Source: Gallionella sp. | GTDB taxonomy: Bacteria; Pseudomonadota; Gammaproteobacteria; Burkholderiales; Gallionellaceae | DNA length: 10,043 bases | Assembly (NCBI GenBank): GCA_004298605.1 | Contig: SCPW01000154.1 | Location: 1-10,043 of the forward strand | Direction of reading: 5' to 3' | Shown: positions 1 through 5,905 of the stretch, piece after piece | Layout: each line of letters starts with the position of its first letter | Position numbering within the stretch: position 1 is the first letter of the stretch | Translations under genes and position numbers: made by a program | Notes under the pieces: generated by a model | Told to the model about the DNA's origin: nothing | The model's input: the letters and a program-made list of their open reading frames with translations, nothing else | Database searches by the model: none

Positions 1-65
1 GCCAAACCAAGGTCGGCGTGCAGAAATTGAACGAGGCGGCGGAAAATTTGAAGGCGATTGCGTGA
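1..65 (+). CDS. C-terminal end of a probable methyl-accepting chemotaxis protein (partial)
   Basis: One frame is open from the window edge and ends in TGA at 63-65. Its last residues read QTKVGVQKLNEAAENLKAIA. This amphipathic helix, with regularly spaced hydrophobic residues, resembles the end of the coiled-coil signalling tail of chemoreceptors. The gene lies directly upstream of cheR, where chemosensory clusters commonly place a receptor. The other two frames do not give a chemosensory-looking sequence. Only about 20 codons are visible, so the identification leans on context. No pentapeptide for CheR/CheB tethering (NWETF type) is seen at the end. Confidence 0.5.
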   Translation, partial: QTKVGVQKLNEAAENLKAIA

Positions 66-120
66 TGATTTTTCTTTCAAACCCGCCCCCACACCAACCC
101 TCTATTTGAAATTGCCAACC

Positions 121-1584
121 ATGAACAACATGGCATTGCTTGATGAATTGACGCAACTGGCCGCGCGCCAGATTGGCCTGCGCATCCCGGACGATGCGCG
201 CGACCATTTCGCCGCCATGTTGCGCGAGCATGCCGCGCATCTGGGTTATTCGCCGGAAGATTACCGGGCTTTTCTCGCCGGCAGGCAGGCAAGTGAAGAG
301 TGGGAGGAGTTCGCGCGCGCCTTTACCAGCGGCGAGACATTTTTCTTCCGCGACCACGGCCAGTTCGATCTGCTGCGCTTGCGTCTGCTGCCCGAACTGA
401 TCGGGCAGCACCGCCATGACAAGATTCTGCGCCTGTGGAGCGCGGGCTGCGCCAGCGGCGAAGAGGTCTATTCTCTGGCCATGCTGGTGGATATGCTGCT
501 GCCGGAGCGCGGCGAGTGGGACATCCTGATCCTCGGCACCGATATCGATTCGGCGGCAATTGCCAGGGCGCGGCGCGCGCAGTATGGGAAGTGGTCGTTC
601 CGCATGGTTCCTCCAGAAATACAGCAACGCTACTTCAATCAGCAATCGGCTGCCCCGCAATCGTTTGTGTTGGATGAGCGTATCCGCCGCATGGTCGCGC
701 TGCGCGTTTCCAATCTTGTCAGTGAGCCATTTCCGGACCCGGCTTCGGAGTTGCACGACATGGATCTGATTCTGTGCCGCAACGTGTTCATCTATTTCGA
801 CTCTCTTGCCGCGACTGCGGTCGCGGCAAAGTTTGCGGCGACACTGCGCGAAGGCGGCTATCTGCTGACCGCGCATACCGAACTCACAGGCCATCAGGCG
901 CCGGAACTGGAATCCAGGCTGTTTGCCGAGGGGGTAGTGTATCGGCGGCGGGTTCATGCGCCTGCCGAACCCTCTCCCCCACCCCTCTCCCAGAGGGAGA
1001 GGGAAACCATTGCCTCTTCTGGGGAATATCTGGAGAAAAATTCTGGGGAATATCCGGAGAAAAAGTTGGCAGGAGAAGGAGTTGCAGCTTCCTCCCCCGC
1101 GCGTAGCGCGGGGGATACACACAACATACCCCCTCCCACGCTTGCGGGGGAGGGCTGGGGAGAGGGTGCGTCGTTGCCCGATGAAGCACGGGCGTATGCC
1201 GACCGCGGCGAATATGAACAGGCCGAGCAAATATGCCATAAGGCATTGGCCATCAATCCGCTGGCAACAGCCCCCTATTTTCTGCTGGCACAGTTGGCTC
1301 AGCTCAGGGGTGATTTCGAGCTGGCCAGGGATTACCTGAACAAGGTTCTTTATCTCGACCCGCATTTCGTGGCCGCACACATGGAGCTGGCGGCTCTCTG
1401 CGAGCGCGCCGGAGATATGTTGCGCGCGCAAGCCTTGCGCCGCGCCGCCCTGGGCATTGTCCGCACCATGCCAAACGACGAGATGATCGAGCAATATGAA
1501 ACGACATCTGGCGAGCTGATGCAATGGCTCGCGCAATGGGAGCGCGAACCGGCAGAAGAGCGCCGATACAGCCACAGCGCATGA
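121..1584 (+). CDS. cheR: CheR-type receptor glutamate methyltransferase with C-terminal TPR repeats (WspC/FrzF-like)
   Basis: Predicted to transfer methyl groups from S-adenosylmethionine to glutamates of the partner chemoreceptor for adaptation. Counting from the ATG at 121 (487 aa), residues 1-60 form the helical N-terminal CheR domain. FTSGETFFFRD lies near 68-78, and the SAM-binding motif LWSAGCASGEE at 105-115. The acidic GTDID follows near 139-143, and DLILCRNVFIYF at 215-226. Residues about 352-449 are TPR-like helices (YEQAEQICHKALAINP, then DFELARDYLNKVLYLDP). CheR-TPR fusions are known from WspC and FrzF. Residues 284-349 are a proline-, glycine- and serine-rich linker encoded by repeat DNA. 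An in-frame TTG at 58 would extend the protein and overlap the MCP end, but the extra residues look non-coding, so ATG 121 (or ATG 130) is preferred. Neither has a strong Shine-Dalgarno. Confidence 0.93.
   Translation: MNNMALLDELTQLAARQIGLRIPDDARDHFAAMLREHAAHLGYSPEDYRAFLAGRQASEEWEEFARAFTSGETFFFRDHGQFDLLRLRLLPELIGQHRHDKILRLWSAGCASGEEVYSLAMLVDMLLPERGEWDILILGTDIDSAAIARARRAQYGKWSFRMVPPEIQQRYFNQQSAAPQSFVLDERIRRMVALRVSNLVSEPFPDPASELHDMDLILCRNVFIYFDSLAATAVAAKFAATLREGGYLLTAHTELTGHQAPELESRLFAEGVVYRRRVHAPAEPSPPPLSQRERETIASSGEYLEKNSGEYPEKKLAGEGVAASSPARSAGDTHNIPPPTLAGEGWGEGASLPDEARAYADRGEYEQAEQICHKALAINPLATAPYFLLAQLAQLRGDFELARDYLNKVLYLDPHFVAAHMELAALCERAGDMLRAQALRRAALGIVRTMPNDEMIEQYETTSGELMQWLAQWEREPAEERRYSHSA
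970..1166. repeat. Mosaic of palindromes and a tandem duplication inside the cheR linker
   Basis: Four different repeat pieces lie end to end within the cheR frame. A perfect 9-bp stem CCCTCTCCC/GGGAGAGGG with loop AGA spans 983-1003. A 24-bp unit occurs twice in tandem at 1017-1040 and 1041-1064 with one T/C difference, encoding SGEYLEKN then SGEYPEKK. A perfect 9-bp stem CCCCCGCGC/GCGCGGGGG with loop GTA spans 1094-1114. A further CCCTCCC/GGGAGGG hairpin lies at about 1129-1154, followed by GGGGAGAGGG. None of them breaks the frame. Confidence 0.85.
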
Positions 1585-1660
1585 GATTCCCGGTTATTGA
1601 TCTTTTCAAAAATTATGATGATGATAAAAAACTTTCCCCGTTGCCCTCTCCTCAATCCTC

Positions 1661-1720
1661 TGGATGAAACAACTAGCCATTCGACTAAGCTGCCAAAGAC
1701 CGCAGCTAAGTCGCTGGTTA
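1661..1720 (+). repeat. Hairpin-forming repeat element, copy 1 (nested in a palindromic repeat)
   Basis: Resembles 9988-10043 and the reverse complement of 8199-8254. It folds as TAGCCA-TT-CGACT-A-AGCTGC, an 8-nt loop, then GCAGCT-A-AGTCG-C-TGGTTA, pairing TAGCCA/TGGTTA (one G-U), CGACT/AGTCG and AGCTGC/GCAGCT. It interrupts a CCTCT...CCCGC palindrome that is uninterrupted at 5759-5801. Confidence 0.85.
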
Positions 1721-1800
1721 TCCCGCCTGCGGGAGAGGAGGCGAACGAATCGCTACGCGAGATTCACGTTAACCCCTGCAAGCGTGCGGGGGAGGGGCGT

Positions 1801-1806
1801 GGAGGG
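1801..1806 (+). promoter_or_regulatory. Shine-Dalgarno of cheA supplied by a repeat arm
   Basis: GGAGGG lies 8 nt before the ATG at 1815. It is part of the GGGGAGGGGCGTGGAGGGGG tail of the adjacent palindromic repeat, so translation initiation of cheA appears to use repeat-derived sequence. It also fixes ATG 1815 as the start. Confidence 0.7.
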
Positions 1807-1814
1807 GGTGCGCC

Positions 1815-4163
1815 ATGATCGAAGACAAAGAACTGGCCCAGCTATTCAAGGCGGAAAGCGCGGAGCATCTCGCGCGCCTCGATGACGGCCTGCTGCGCCT
1901 GGAAAAAACGCCCGCCGACCAGCCGCTGCTGGAGGAGGTGTTCCGCGAATCCCACAGCCTGAAAGGTGCGGCGCGCATGTTGGGGCTGTCCAAAATCGAA
2001 ACTGCCGCACATGGTCTGGAAACTATCTTGAATACGGCACGTAAAGGCGAGACGCCGCTCACGCGGGATGCGATCGAACGCATGACGGCCGTGCTGGGCG
2101 ATTTGCGCGGGCTGGTCATGATCGAATGCGGAATGCAGATTGCGGAACAACCTAATGCGGATTTCGGATTGCGGATTGCGGAATTAAAAACCAGTGCCCC
2201 TCCACAATCGGATACTCCGCAATCCACAATCCCCATTCCGCAATCGAATATTCCGCAATCCGCAATCCCCACTCCGCAATCGAATATTCCGCAATCCGCA
2301 ATCCCCACTCCGCAATCGAATATTCCGCAATCCACAATCCCCATTCCGCATTCGGATGCACCTTTCCGCATCGAAACTGTGCGCGTGGAAACGCGCAAGC
2401 TGGATGATCTGCTCACGCTGGTGGGCGAGCTCAGCGTGATCGAGGGGCGGGCGCAGCACCGGCTGTCGTTGATGGATGATCTATTGGAGCAATGGGCGAT
2501 ACTGGAGCGCAGCAACAGGAAAGGCATTGCGGATTGCGGATTGCGGATTGCGGAATTGGGAAAAAGGCTCAAGGAAGCGCGCGACGCCTTCTACGAAGAC
2601 AGCGCACGCCTGGAAACCACGGTCAACACGCTGGAAGACCGGGTGCATGCCGCGCGCCTGCTCCCGCTGTCCACCGTGTTCGCGCTGTTCCCGCGCATGG
2701 TGCATGACCTCGCCAAGGCGCAAGGCAAAGAGGCGGAACTGGTGATCGAAGGCGGCGAGATCGGCGTGGACAAACGCATCCTCGAAGAAATGAAAGACCC
2801 GCTGATGCACCTGCTGCGCAACGCGATTGACCACGGCATCGAAGCGCCTGACGAGCGCGAACGGCAGGGCAAGCCGCGCGGTGGCATGGTGCGGCTGCGC
2901 GCGTTGCGTGAAGACAGCACGGTGCTGCTGGAAGTGCGCGACGATGGCCGCGGCCTGGATATGGAAGCGGTCCGGCAGGTGGCGTTGAAGCGCGGGCTGA
3001 TTACGAATGCGGAATTGAGAATGCGGAGTGCGGATTTAATTCCGCAATCCGCAATCAGCACTCCGCATTCGAATGCGGCGCAATTGCAGCAACTGATATT
3101 CCTGCCCGGCTTCTCCACCAGCGCCTTTGTCACCGAGCTCTCCGGGCGCGGCGTGGGGCTGGACGTGGTACGGGTCAATGTGGAGCGCCTCAAGGGCGAT
3201 ATCCGCATCGAGTCTGCACCGCAGCAGGGTACGGTGATGCAGGTGCGCCTGCCGCTGAGCCTCGCTACCACGCGCCTGCTGCTGGCTGCTGTTGGCGACC
3301 GCCGCTATGGGTTGCCGATCGAATTCGTGCATACCTCGCTGCGCGTGCGCGAGGAAGATTTGTTCACCCTCGAAGGACGCCCCGCCATCAAGCTGGACGG
3401 GCAGCCGGTCATCGCGCCGCGTCTGGCTGATTTGCTGGAATTGGCGGAGGCTTACCCTCTCTCCAACTCTCTCCCGCTTGCGGGAGAGAGGGCGATTGCC
3501 CCCTCTCCCTCCAGGAGAGGGGTGGGGAGAGGGCTGGTGTGCATCGTGCTCCAGGTAGGCGACGAGCGGCTGGGGTTGCGCGTGGACGAGTTGCTGGACG
3601 AAGAAGAGGTGGTTGCCAAGCCGCTGGGCGCGCCGCTCGTGCGGGTGCGTAACGTTGCCGCGCTTACCATGCTGGGCAGCGGCGAGATTTGCGCGGTGCT
3701 GAATCCAGCCGATCTGGTACGCACAGCACACAAGGGAGTGCGGATTGCGGAATCCGGATTGCGGAGCGCCGAACCCATTCCGCAATCCGCAACCCGCAAT
3801 CCGCATTCGATTCTGCTGGTGGAAGATTCGGCGCTGGTGCGCGCCATGGAAAAACGCATCCTCGAAGACGCCGGGTACGAGGTGGTCGCCGCCGTGGACG
3901 GAGTGGATGCCGTCAACGCGCTTGGCCGCCGCTCCTTCGCCGCCGTAGTGTCGGACATCGTGATGCCCAACATGGACGGCCTGACGCTCACCGCGCACAT
4001 TCGCCAGGAGCCGCGCTACAAGGATTTGCCGGTGATCCTGGTGACCACGCTTTCTTCCGACGAGGACAAGCGGCGCGGGCTGGAGGCGGGCGCCAATGCC
4101 TATCTCCCCAAACCCACGTTCGACCAGCGCGTGCTGCTGGAAACTTTAAAAAGGCTCATTTGA
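1815..4163 (+). CDS. cheA: Hybrid chemotaxis histidine kinase CheA with C-terminal receiver (WspE/FrzE-like)
   Basis: Central kinase of the chemosensory array; autophosphorylates and passes phosphate to response regulators. Domain order over 782 aa: Hpt/P1 at about 1-102 with phospho-acceptor H47 in ESHSLKG; no P2; dimerisation P3 about 185-300; ATPase P4 about 300-480 with N box HLLRNAIDH (N336), G1 DDGRG (376-380), F box FLPGFST (429-435) and G2 GRGVGLDVV (444-452); CheW-like P5 about 481-637; receiver about 665-782 with E670/D671, phospho-acceptor D714, T744/T745 and K766. All catalytic signatures are present, so an active kinase is expected. Repeat DNA is translated at about 103-181 (P1-P3 linker), 238-248 (P3), 397-419 (between G1 and F boxes, ATP lid), 547-575 (P5) and 641-666 (P5-receiver linker). 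The receiver may be a phosphate sink or an output. Confidence 0.95.
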   Translation: MIEDKELAQLFKAESAEHLARLDDGLLRLEKTPADQPLLEEVFRESHSLKGAARMLGLSKIETAAHGLETILNTARKGETPLTRDAIERMTAVLGDLRGLVMIECGMQIAEQPNADFGLRIAELKTSAPPQSDTPQSTIPIPQSNIPQSAIPTPQSNIPQSAIPTPQSNIPQSTIPIPHSDAPFRIETVRVETRKLDDLLTLVGELSVIEGRAQHRLSLMDDLLEQWAILERSNRKGIADCGLRIAELGKRLKEARDAFYEDSARLETTVNTLEDRVHAARLLPLSTVFALFPRMVHDLAKAQGKEAELVIEGGEIGVDKRILEEMKDPLMHLLRNAIDHGIEAPDERERQGKPRGGMVRLRALREDSTVLLEVRDDGRGLDMEAVRQVALKRGLITNAELRMRSADLIPQSAISTPHSNAAQLQQLIFLPGFSTSAFVTELSGRGVGLDVVRVNVERLKGDIRIESAPQQGTVMQVRLPLSLATTRLLLAAVGDRRYGLPIEFVHTSLRVREEDLFTLEGRPAIKLDGQPVIAPRLADLLELAEAYPLSNSLPLAGERAIAPSPSRRGVGRGLVCIVLQVGDERLGLRVDELLDEEEVVAKPLGAPLVRVRNVAALTMLGSGEICAVLNPADLVRTAHKGVRIAESGLRSAEPIPQSATRNPHSILLVEDSALVRAMEKRILEDAGYEVVAAVDGVDAVNALGRRSFAAVVSDIVMPNMDGLTLTAHIRQEPRYKDLPVILVTTLSSDEDKRRGLEAGANAYLPKPTFDQRVLLETLKRLI
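2121..2358. repeat. GCGGATT/AATCCGC repeat block with four 36-bp tandem units in cheA
   Basis: 2121-2186 carries the family in the GCGGATTGCGGAATT orientation. About 2201-2358 carries it in the opposite orientation, including four 36-bp tandem units at 2215-2250, 2251-2286, 2287-2322 and 2323-2358. Each unit encodes a 12-residue PQS-I-P-PQSN-I repeat. The block forms the whole linker between the Hpt and dimerisation domains. Confidence 0.9.
2526..2557 (+). repeat. 7-bp tandem repeat (ATTGCGG x4) in cheA
   Basis: Four perfect ATTGCGG copies at 2526-2553 followed by AATT. They encode IADCGLRIAE in the dimerisation helices of CheA. The unit length is not a multiple of three, so loss or gain of one unit would shift the frame. 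Confidence 0.9.
3003..3077. repeat. Palindromic repeat unit inside the CheA ATPase domain
   Basis: Outer arms CGAATGCGGA (3004-3013) and TCCGCATTCG (3062-3071) pair perfectly, with further GCGGA/TCCGC pairing inside. Most of 3004-3067 is nearly identical to 4199-4261, the block upstream of the four-helix-bundle gene. It is translated as about 23 residues between the G1 and F boxes of CheA. Confidence 0.88.
3453..3537. repeat. CCCTCTCC-family palindromes inside the CheA P5 domain
   Basis: An 11-bp perfect stem CTCTCTCCCGC/GCGGGAGAGAG (3467-3477 and 3480-3490, loop TT) is followed by a 9-bp stem CCCCTCTCC/GGAGAGGGG (3500-3508 and 3514-3522) and GGTGGGGAGAGGGCT. It adds about 28 residues within the CheW-like domain without breaking the frame. 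Confidence 0.88.
3736..3811. repeat. GCGGATT/AATCCGC palindrome in the CheA P5-receiver linker
   Basis: GGAGTGCGGATTGCGGAAT at the left is mirrored by ATTCCGCAATCCGCAAC and CGCAATCCGCATTCGA at the right, about a GCGCCGAACCC centre. It is translated as a linker (IAESGLRSAEPIPQSATRN) just before the first receiver strand, SILLVEDS. Confidence 0.85.
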
Positions 4164-4262
4164 ATGCGGAATGCTGAATTCGGAGTGCGGAACAGATCGA
4201 ATGCGGAATTGAGAATGCGGAGTGCGGAATGAGTCCGCATTCCGCAATCAGCACTCCGCACT
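4164..4262. repeat. GCGGAATG/CATTCCGC repeat block upstream of the four-helix-bundle gene
   Basis: Begins immediately after the cheA stop. Contains several GAATGCGGA and GAGTGCGGA units, then the inverted TCCGCATTCCGCAATCAGC and ACTCCGCAC. Its right part (4199-4261) duplicates 3004-3067. The ATG used by the next gene (4229) sits near the centre of this palindrome. Confidence 0.88.
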
Positions 4263-4603
4263 TGAAAGAGCGAACCAAGAGTTTCGCGTTGCGAATTATT
4301 GGGCTGGTTGATAGCTTGCCGACTGGTAGGACGGCTGAGGTAATTGGCAGGCAATTGCTCCGCTCTGGGACATCGGTGGGTGCAAATTATCGCGCGGCGT
4401 GTCGCGCGAAATCTGTGGCAGATTTTATTGCCAAGATGGGAATCGTAGAGGAAGAGGCGGACGAATGTATCTACTGGATGGAACTGCTGACCGAGGCGAA
4501 AATTCTGCCGTTGGCCAAATTACAAGCGCTCATGGCGGAAGCTGACGAACTCGTAGCCATCACGGTCTCATCTATCAAAACAGCCAGAACAAACAAAAAA
4601 TGA
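4229..4603 (+). CDS. Four-helix-bundle protein of the 23S rRNA intervening-sequence (IVP/S23, TIGR02436) family
   Basis: A 124-aa all-helical protein. The family core is clear: GRQLLRSGTSVGANYRAACRAKS (residues 40-62), then DFIAKMGIVEEEADECIYWMELL (65-87). The family was first seen in intervening sequences of bacterial 23S rRNA; Avd of diversity-generating retroelements has a related fold. Its biochemical role is unknown. The first 11 residues (MSPHSAISTPH) are encoded by repeat DNA, and the native start may be the TTG at 4262 (LKERTKSFALR). It lies between cheA and cheB, and its stop overlaps the cheB start (ATGA), so it sits within the operon. It is not a known chemotaxis component, and lower-GC codon use than its neighbours suggests it is an insertion. 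The same repeat family lies on both sides. Confidence 0.88.
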   Translation: MSPHSAISTPHLKERTKSFALRIIGLVDSLPTGRTAEVIGRQLLRSGTSVGANYRAACRAKSVADFIAKMGIVEEEADECIYWMELLTEAKILPLAKLQALMAEADELVAITVSSIKTARTNKK

Positions 4604-5706
4604 CCACAACAAATTCCGCAATCCGAAATCCGCAATCCCCAATCAGGGTGCTGCTGATAGACGACTCCCAGCTCGTGCTGCATATCCTGCAACGCATGCT
4701 GTCGCGCTTTCCCGAGATCCAGGTGGTGGGCACCGCCGCCAATGGCAGGGAAGCGCTCGATCTGCTGCCGGCCTTGAACCCAGACGTGATCTGTGTCGAC
4801 CTGCACATGCCGGTGATGGACGGGCTGGAATTCACCCGCGAGGCGATGGCCAATTATCCGCGTCCGATTCTGGTGGTGAGCGTGTCGGTGGAGCCGGGCT
4901 CACCCAACATTTTCCGGCTGCTCGAAGCGGGCGCGGTGGACATCCTGCCCAAGCCGCGCGACATTCTCGGCGCCGACCTGGACAAGCTGGCCAATGAACT
5001 GGCCAGCAAGATACGCATCCTGTCCGGCGTGCGGGTATTCCGCCGACACAATGGGGTGTCAGCCGCCAAGCCTGCTCCCAGACCCACCGTGATGCCACGC
5101 CCGCAAGCTCCGCCGCGCATCGTGGTGATCGGCGCCTCCACCGGCGGGCCGCAGGCCCTGCGCGAAATTCTGGGAAGCCTGTCCGCCAAATTCCCGCTGC
5201 CGGTGGTGTGCGTCCAGCATATCGGCAGTAGTTTCTTGCCCGAGATGGTGATGTGGCTGGCCGAAATTTGCCCGCTGCCGGTACGCAAGGCCGCGCATGG
5301 CGAGACACCGCAAGCGGGGGTAGTTTATTTCGCACCCGAGGACGTTCATTTGGAACTGGACAACGGCGGCGGACGCTTCGCGCTTTCCCTGGCGGCGCCC
5401 ATCGACGGACATCGCCCCTCGGTGACCGTCACGATGCGCGCGGCGGCACGCTGTTTCGGCGGCGGTGCGGTGGGCGTGTTGCTGACGGGGATGGGGCGCG
5501 ACGGCGCCGATGGCATGGCGAGCATCGCCGCCGCAGGCGGCGTCACCATCGCCCAGGATGAGGCCAGCAGCACGGTGTATGGCATGCCCAAGCAGGCGGT
5601 GGAACTGGGCGCGGTGCAGCACATATTGCCGCTGGAGCAGATCGCGCCGATGCTGGAGGCACTGGTGAATAATCATGGCATCGTTGGCGGGGCAGCGGGG
5701 AAATGA
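4600..5706 (+). CDS. cheB: CheB receptor methylesterase/glutamine deamidase with receiver domain
   Basis: Removes methyl groups from receptor glutamates and opposes CheR; phosphorylation of its receiver by CheA should activate it. In the 368-aa product the receiver (about 16-135) has acidic residues D21/D22, phospho-acceptor D67 in CVDLHMPVMDG, and K118 in LPKP. A proline-rich linker at 150-172 follows. The esterase domain (about 173-355) has catalytic S180 in GASTGG, H207 in VQHI and D301 in GMGRDGADG. The family usually begins with the first receiver strand (IRVLLIDDS, residues 15-23). The preceding MTTTNSAIRNPQSP is mostly repeat-encoded and looks acquired. The start overlaps the stop of the four-helix-bundle gene (ATGA) and no Shine-Dalgarno is visible, so translational coupling is likely. 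Confidence 0.96.
   Translation: MTTTNSAIRNPQSPIRVLLIDDSQLVLHILQRMLSRFPEIQVVGTAANGREALDLLPALNPDVICVDLHMPVMDGLEFTREAMANYPRPILVVSVSVEPGSPNIFRLLEAGAVDILPKPRDILGADLDKLANELASKIRILSGVRVFRRHNGVSAAKPAPRPTVMPRPQAPPRIVVIGASTGGPQALREILGSLSAKFPLPVVCVQHIGSSFLPEMVMWLAEICPLPVRKAAHGETPQAGVVYFAPEDVHLELDNGGGRFALSLAAPIDGHRPSVTVTMRAAARCFGGGAVGVLLTGMGRDGADGMASIAAAGGVTIAQDEASSTVYGMPKQAVELGAVQHILPLEQIAPMLEALVNNHGIVGGAAGK
4611..4646. repeat. ATTCCGCAATCC repeat at the start of cheB
   Basis: AAATTCCGCAATCC, GAAATCCGCAATCC and CCAATCAGG lie just after the cheB ATG and encode NSAIRNPQSPI. It is the downstream flank of the four-helix-bundle gene, and it adds a non-native N-terminus to CheB. Confidence 0.85.
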
Positions 5707-5737
5707 TGATGAGGGATTGCTGCGATAGGTCAAAATC

Positions 5738-5824
5738 CTCCCCTCTCCCGCAAGAGCACCCTCTCCTCAATCCTCTCCCGCAAGCGGGAGAGGAAGCGAA
5801 CGAGAAATGCAATTTTCAATCTTC
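5738..5824. repeat. CCCTCTCCC/GGGAGAGG palindrome block after cheB
   Basis: CCTCCCCTCTCCCGCAAGAG is followed by ACCCTCTCCTCAATCCTCTC and its arm. The perfect 10-bp stem CCTCTCCCGC/GCGGGAGAGG (5772-5781 and 5784-5793, loop AA) is followed by AAGCGAACGA, as also seen near 1739-1748. No gene is seen between the cheB stop and 5906. Confidence 0.88.
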
Positions 5825-5903
5825 GGGAGAAGGGAGTAATGACGTGGCTGGAAATACAAACGCTCCCCTCTCACACTTGTGGGAGAGGGGTCGGGGGAGA
5901 GGG
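5825..5903 (+). repeat. ~80-bp direct repeat, upstream copy flanking the DUF559 gene
   Basis: Runs GGGAGAAGGGAGTAAT, then ...AAACGCTCCCCTC, CACTTGTGGGAGAGGGG and CGGGGGAGAGGG. The same order occurs at 6269-6349 with scattered differences. Its end supplies the Shine-Dalgarno GGGGAGAGGG for the ATG at 5906. Confidence 0.88.
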
Positions 5904-5905
5904 TG

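Larger units (their letters stand above)
1585..1814. repeat. Gene-free gap made of composite palindromic repeats
   Basis: No credible gene is seen in this 230-bp gap between cheR and cheA. After about 55 bp of AT-rich sequence, it holds a CCCTCTCC half-palindrome (1643-1660), a 60-bp hairpin element (1661-1720), and the matching GCGGGAGAGG arm with GCGAACGA (1721-1748). A further arm of the same family, GTGCGGGGGAGGGG, starts near 1785, and GGAGGG at 1801-1806 serves as the Shine-Dalgarno of cheA. In Wsp-like operons a CheW gene often lies at this position; none is present. Confidence 0.8.

Noticed and set aside
58..120. Longer CheR start at TTG 58
   Set aside because: It would overlap the MCP end, and the added residues are proline-rich and unlike the CheR N-terminus; ATG 121 or 130 fits better.
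2121..2358. CRISPR-like array of regularly spaced repeats
   Set aside because: The 36-bp units are contiguous with no unique spacers, lie inside the cheA frame, and no cas gene is present.
1769..2572. Long minus-strand open frame opposite cheA
   Set aside because: It is opposite conserved Hpt and P3 coding sequence and consists largely of repeat-encoded CGIADCG-type peptides; it resembles no known protein.
4229..4603. Avd accessory protein of a diversity-generating retroelement
   Set aside because: The fold is related, but no reverse transcriptase, template repeat or variable repeat with adenine-specific differences is visible, and the sequence fits the general IVP family.
5879..5905. Upstream ATG for the DUF559 protein
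   Set aside because: It would add residues encoded by the repeat arm and discard the good Shine-Dalgarno directly before ATG 5906.
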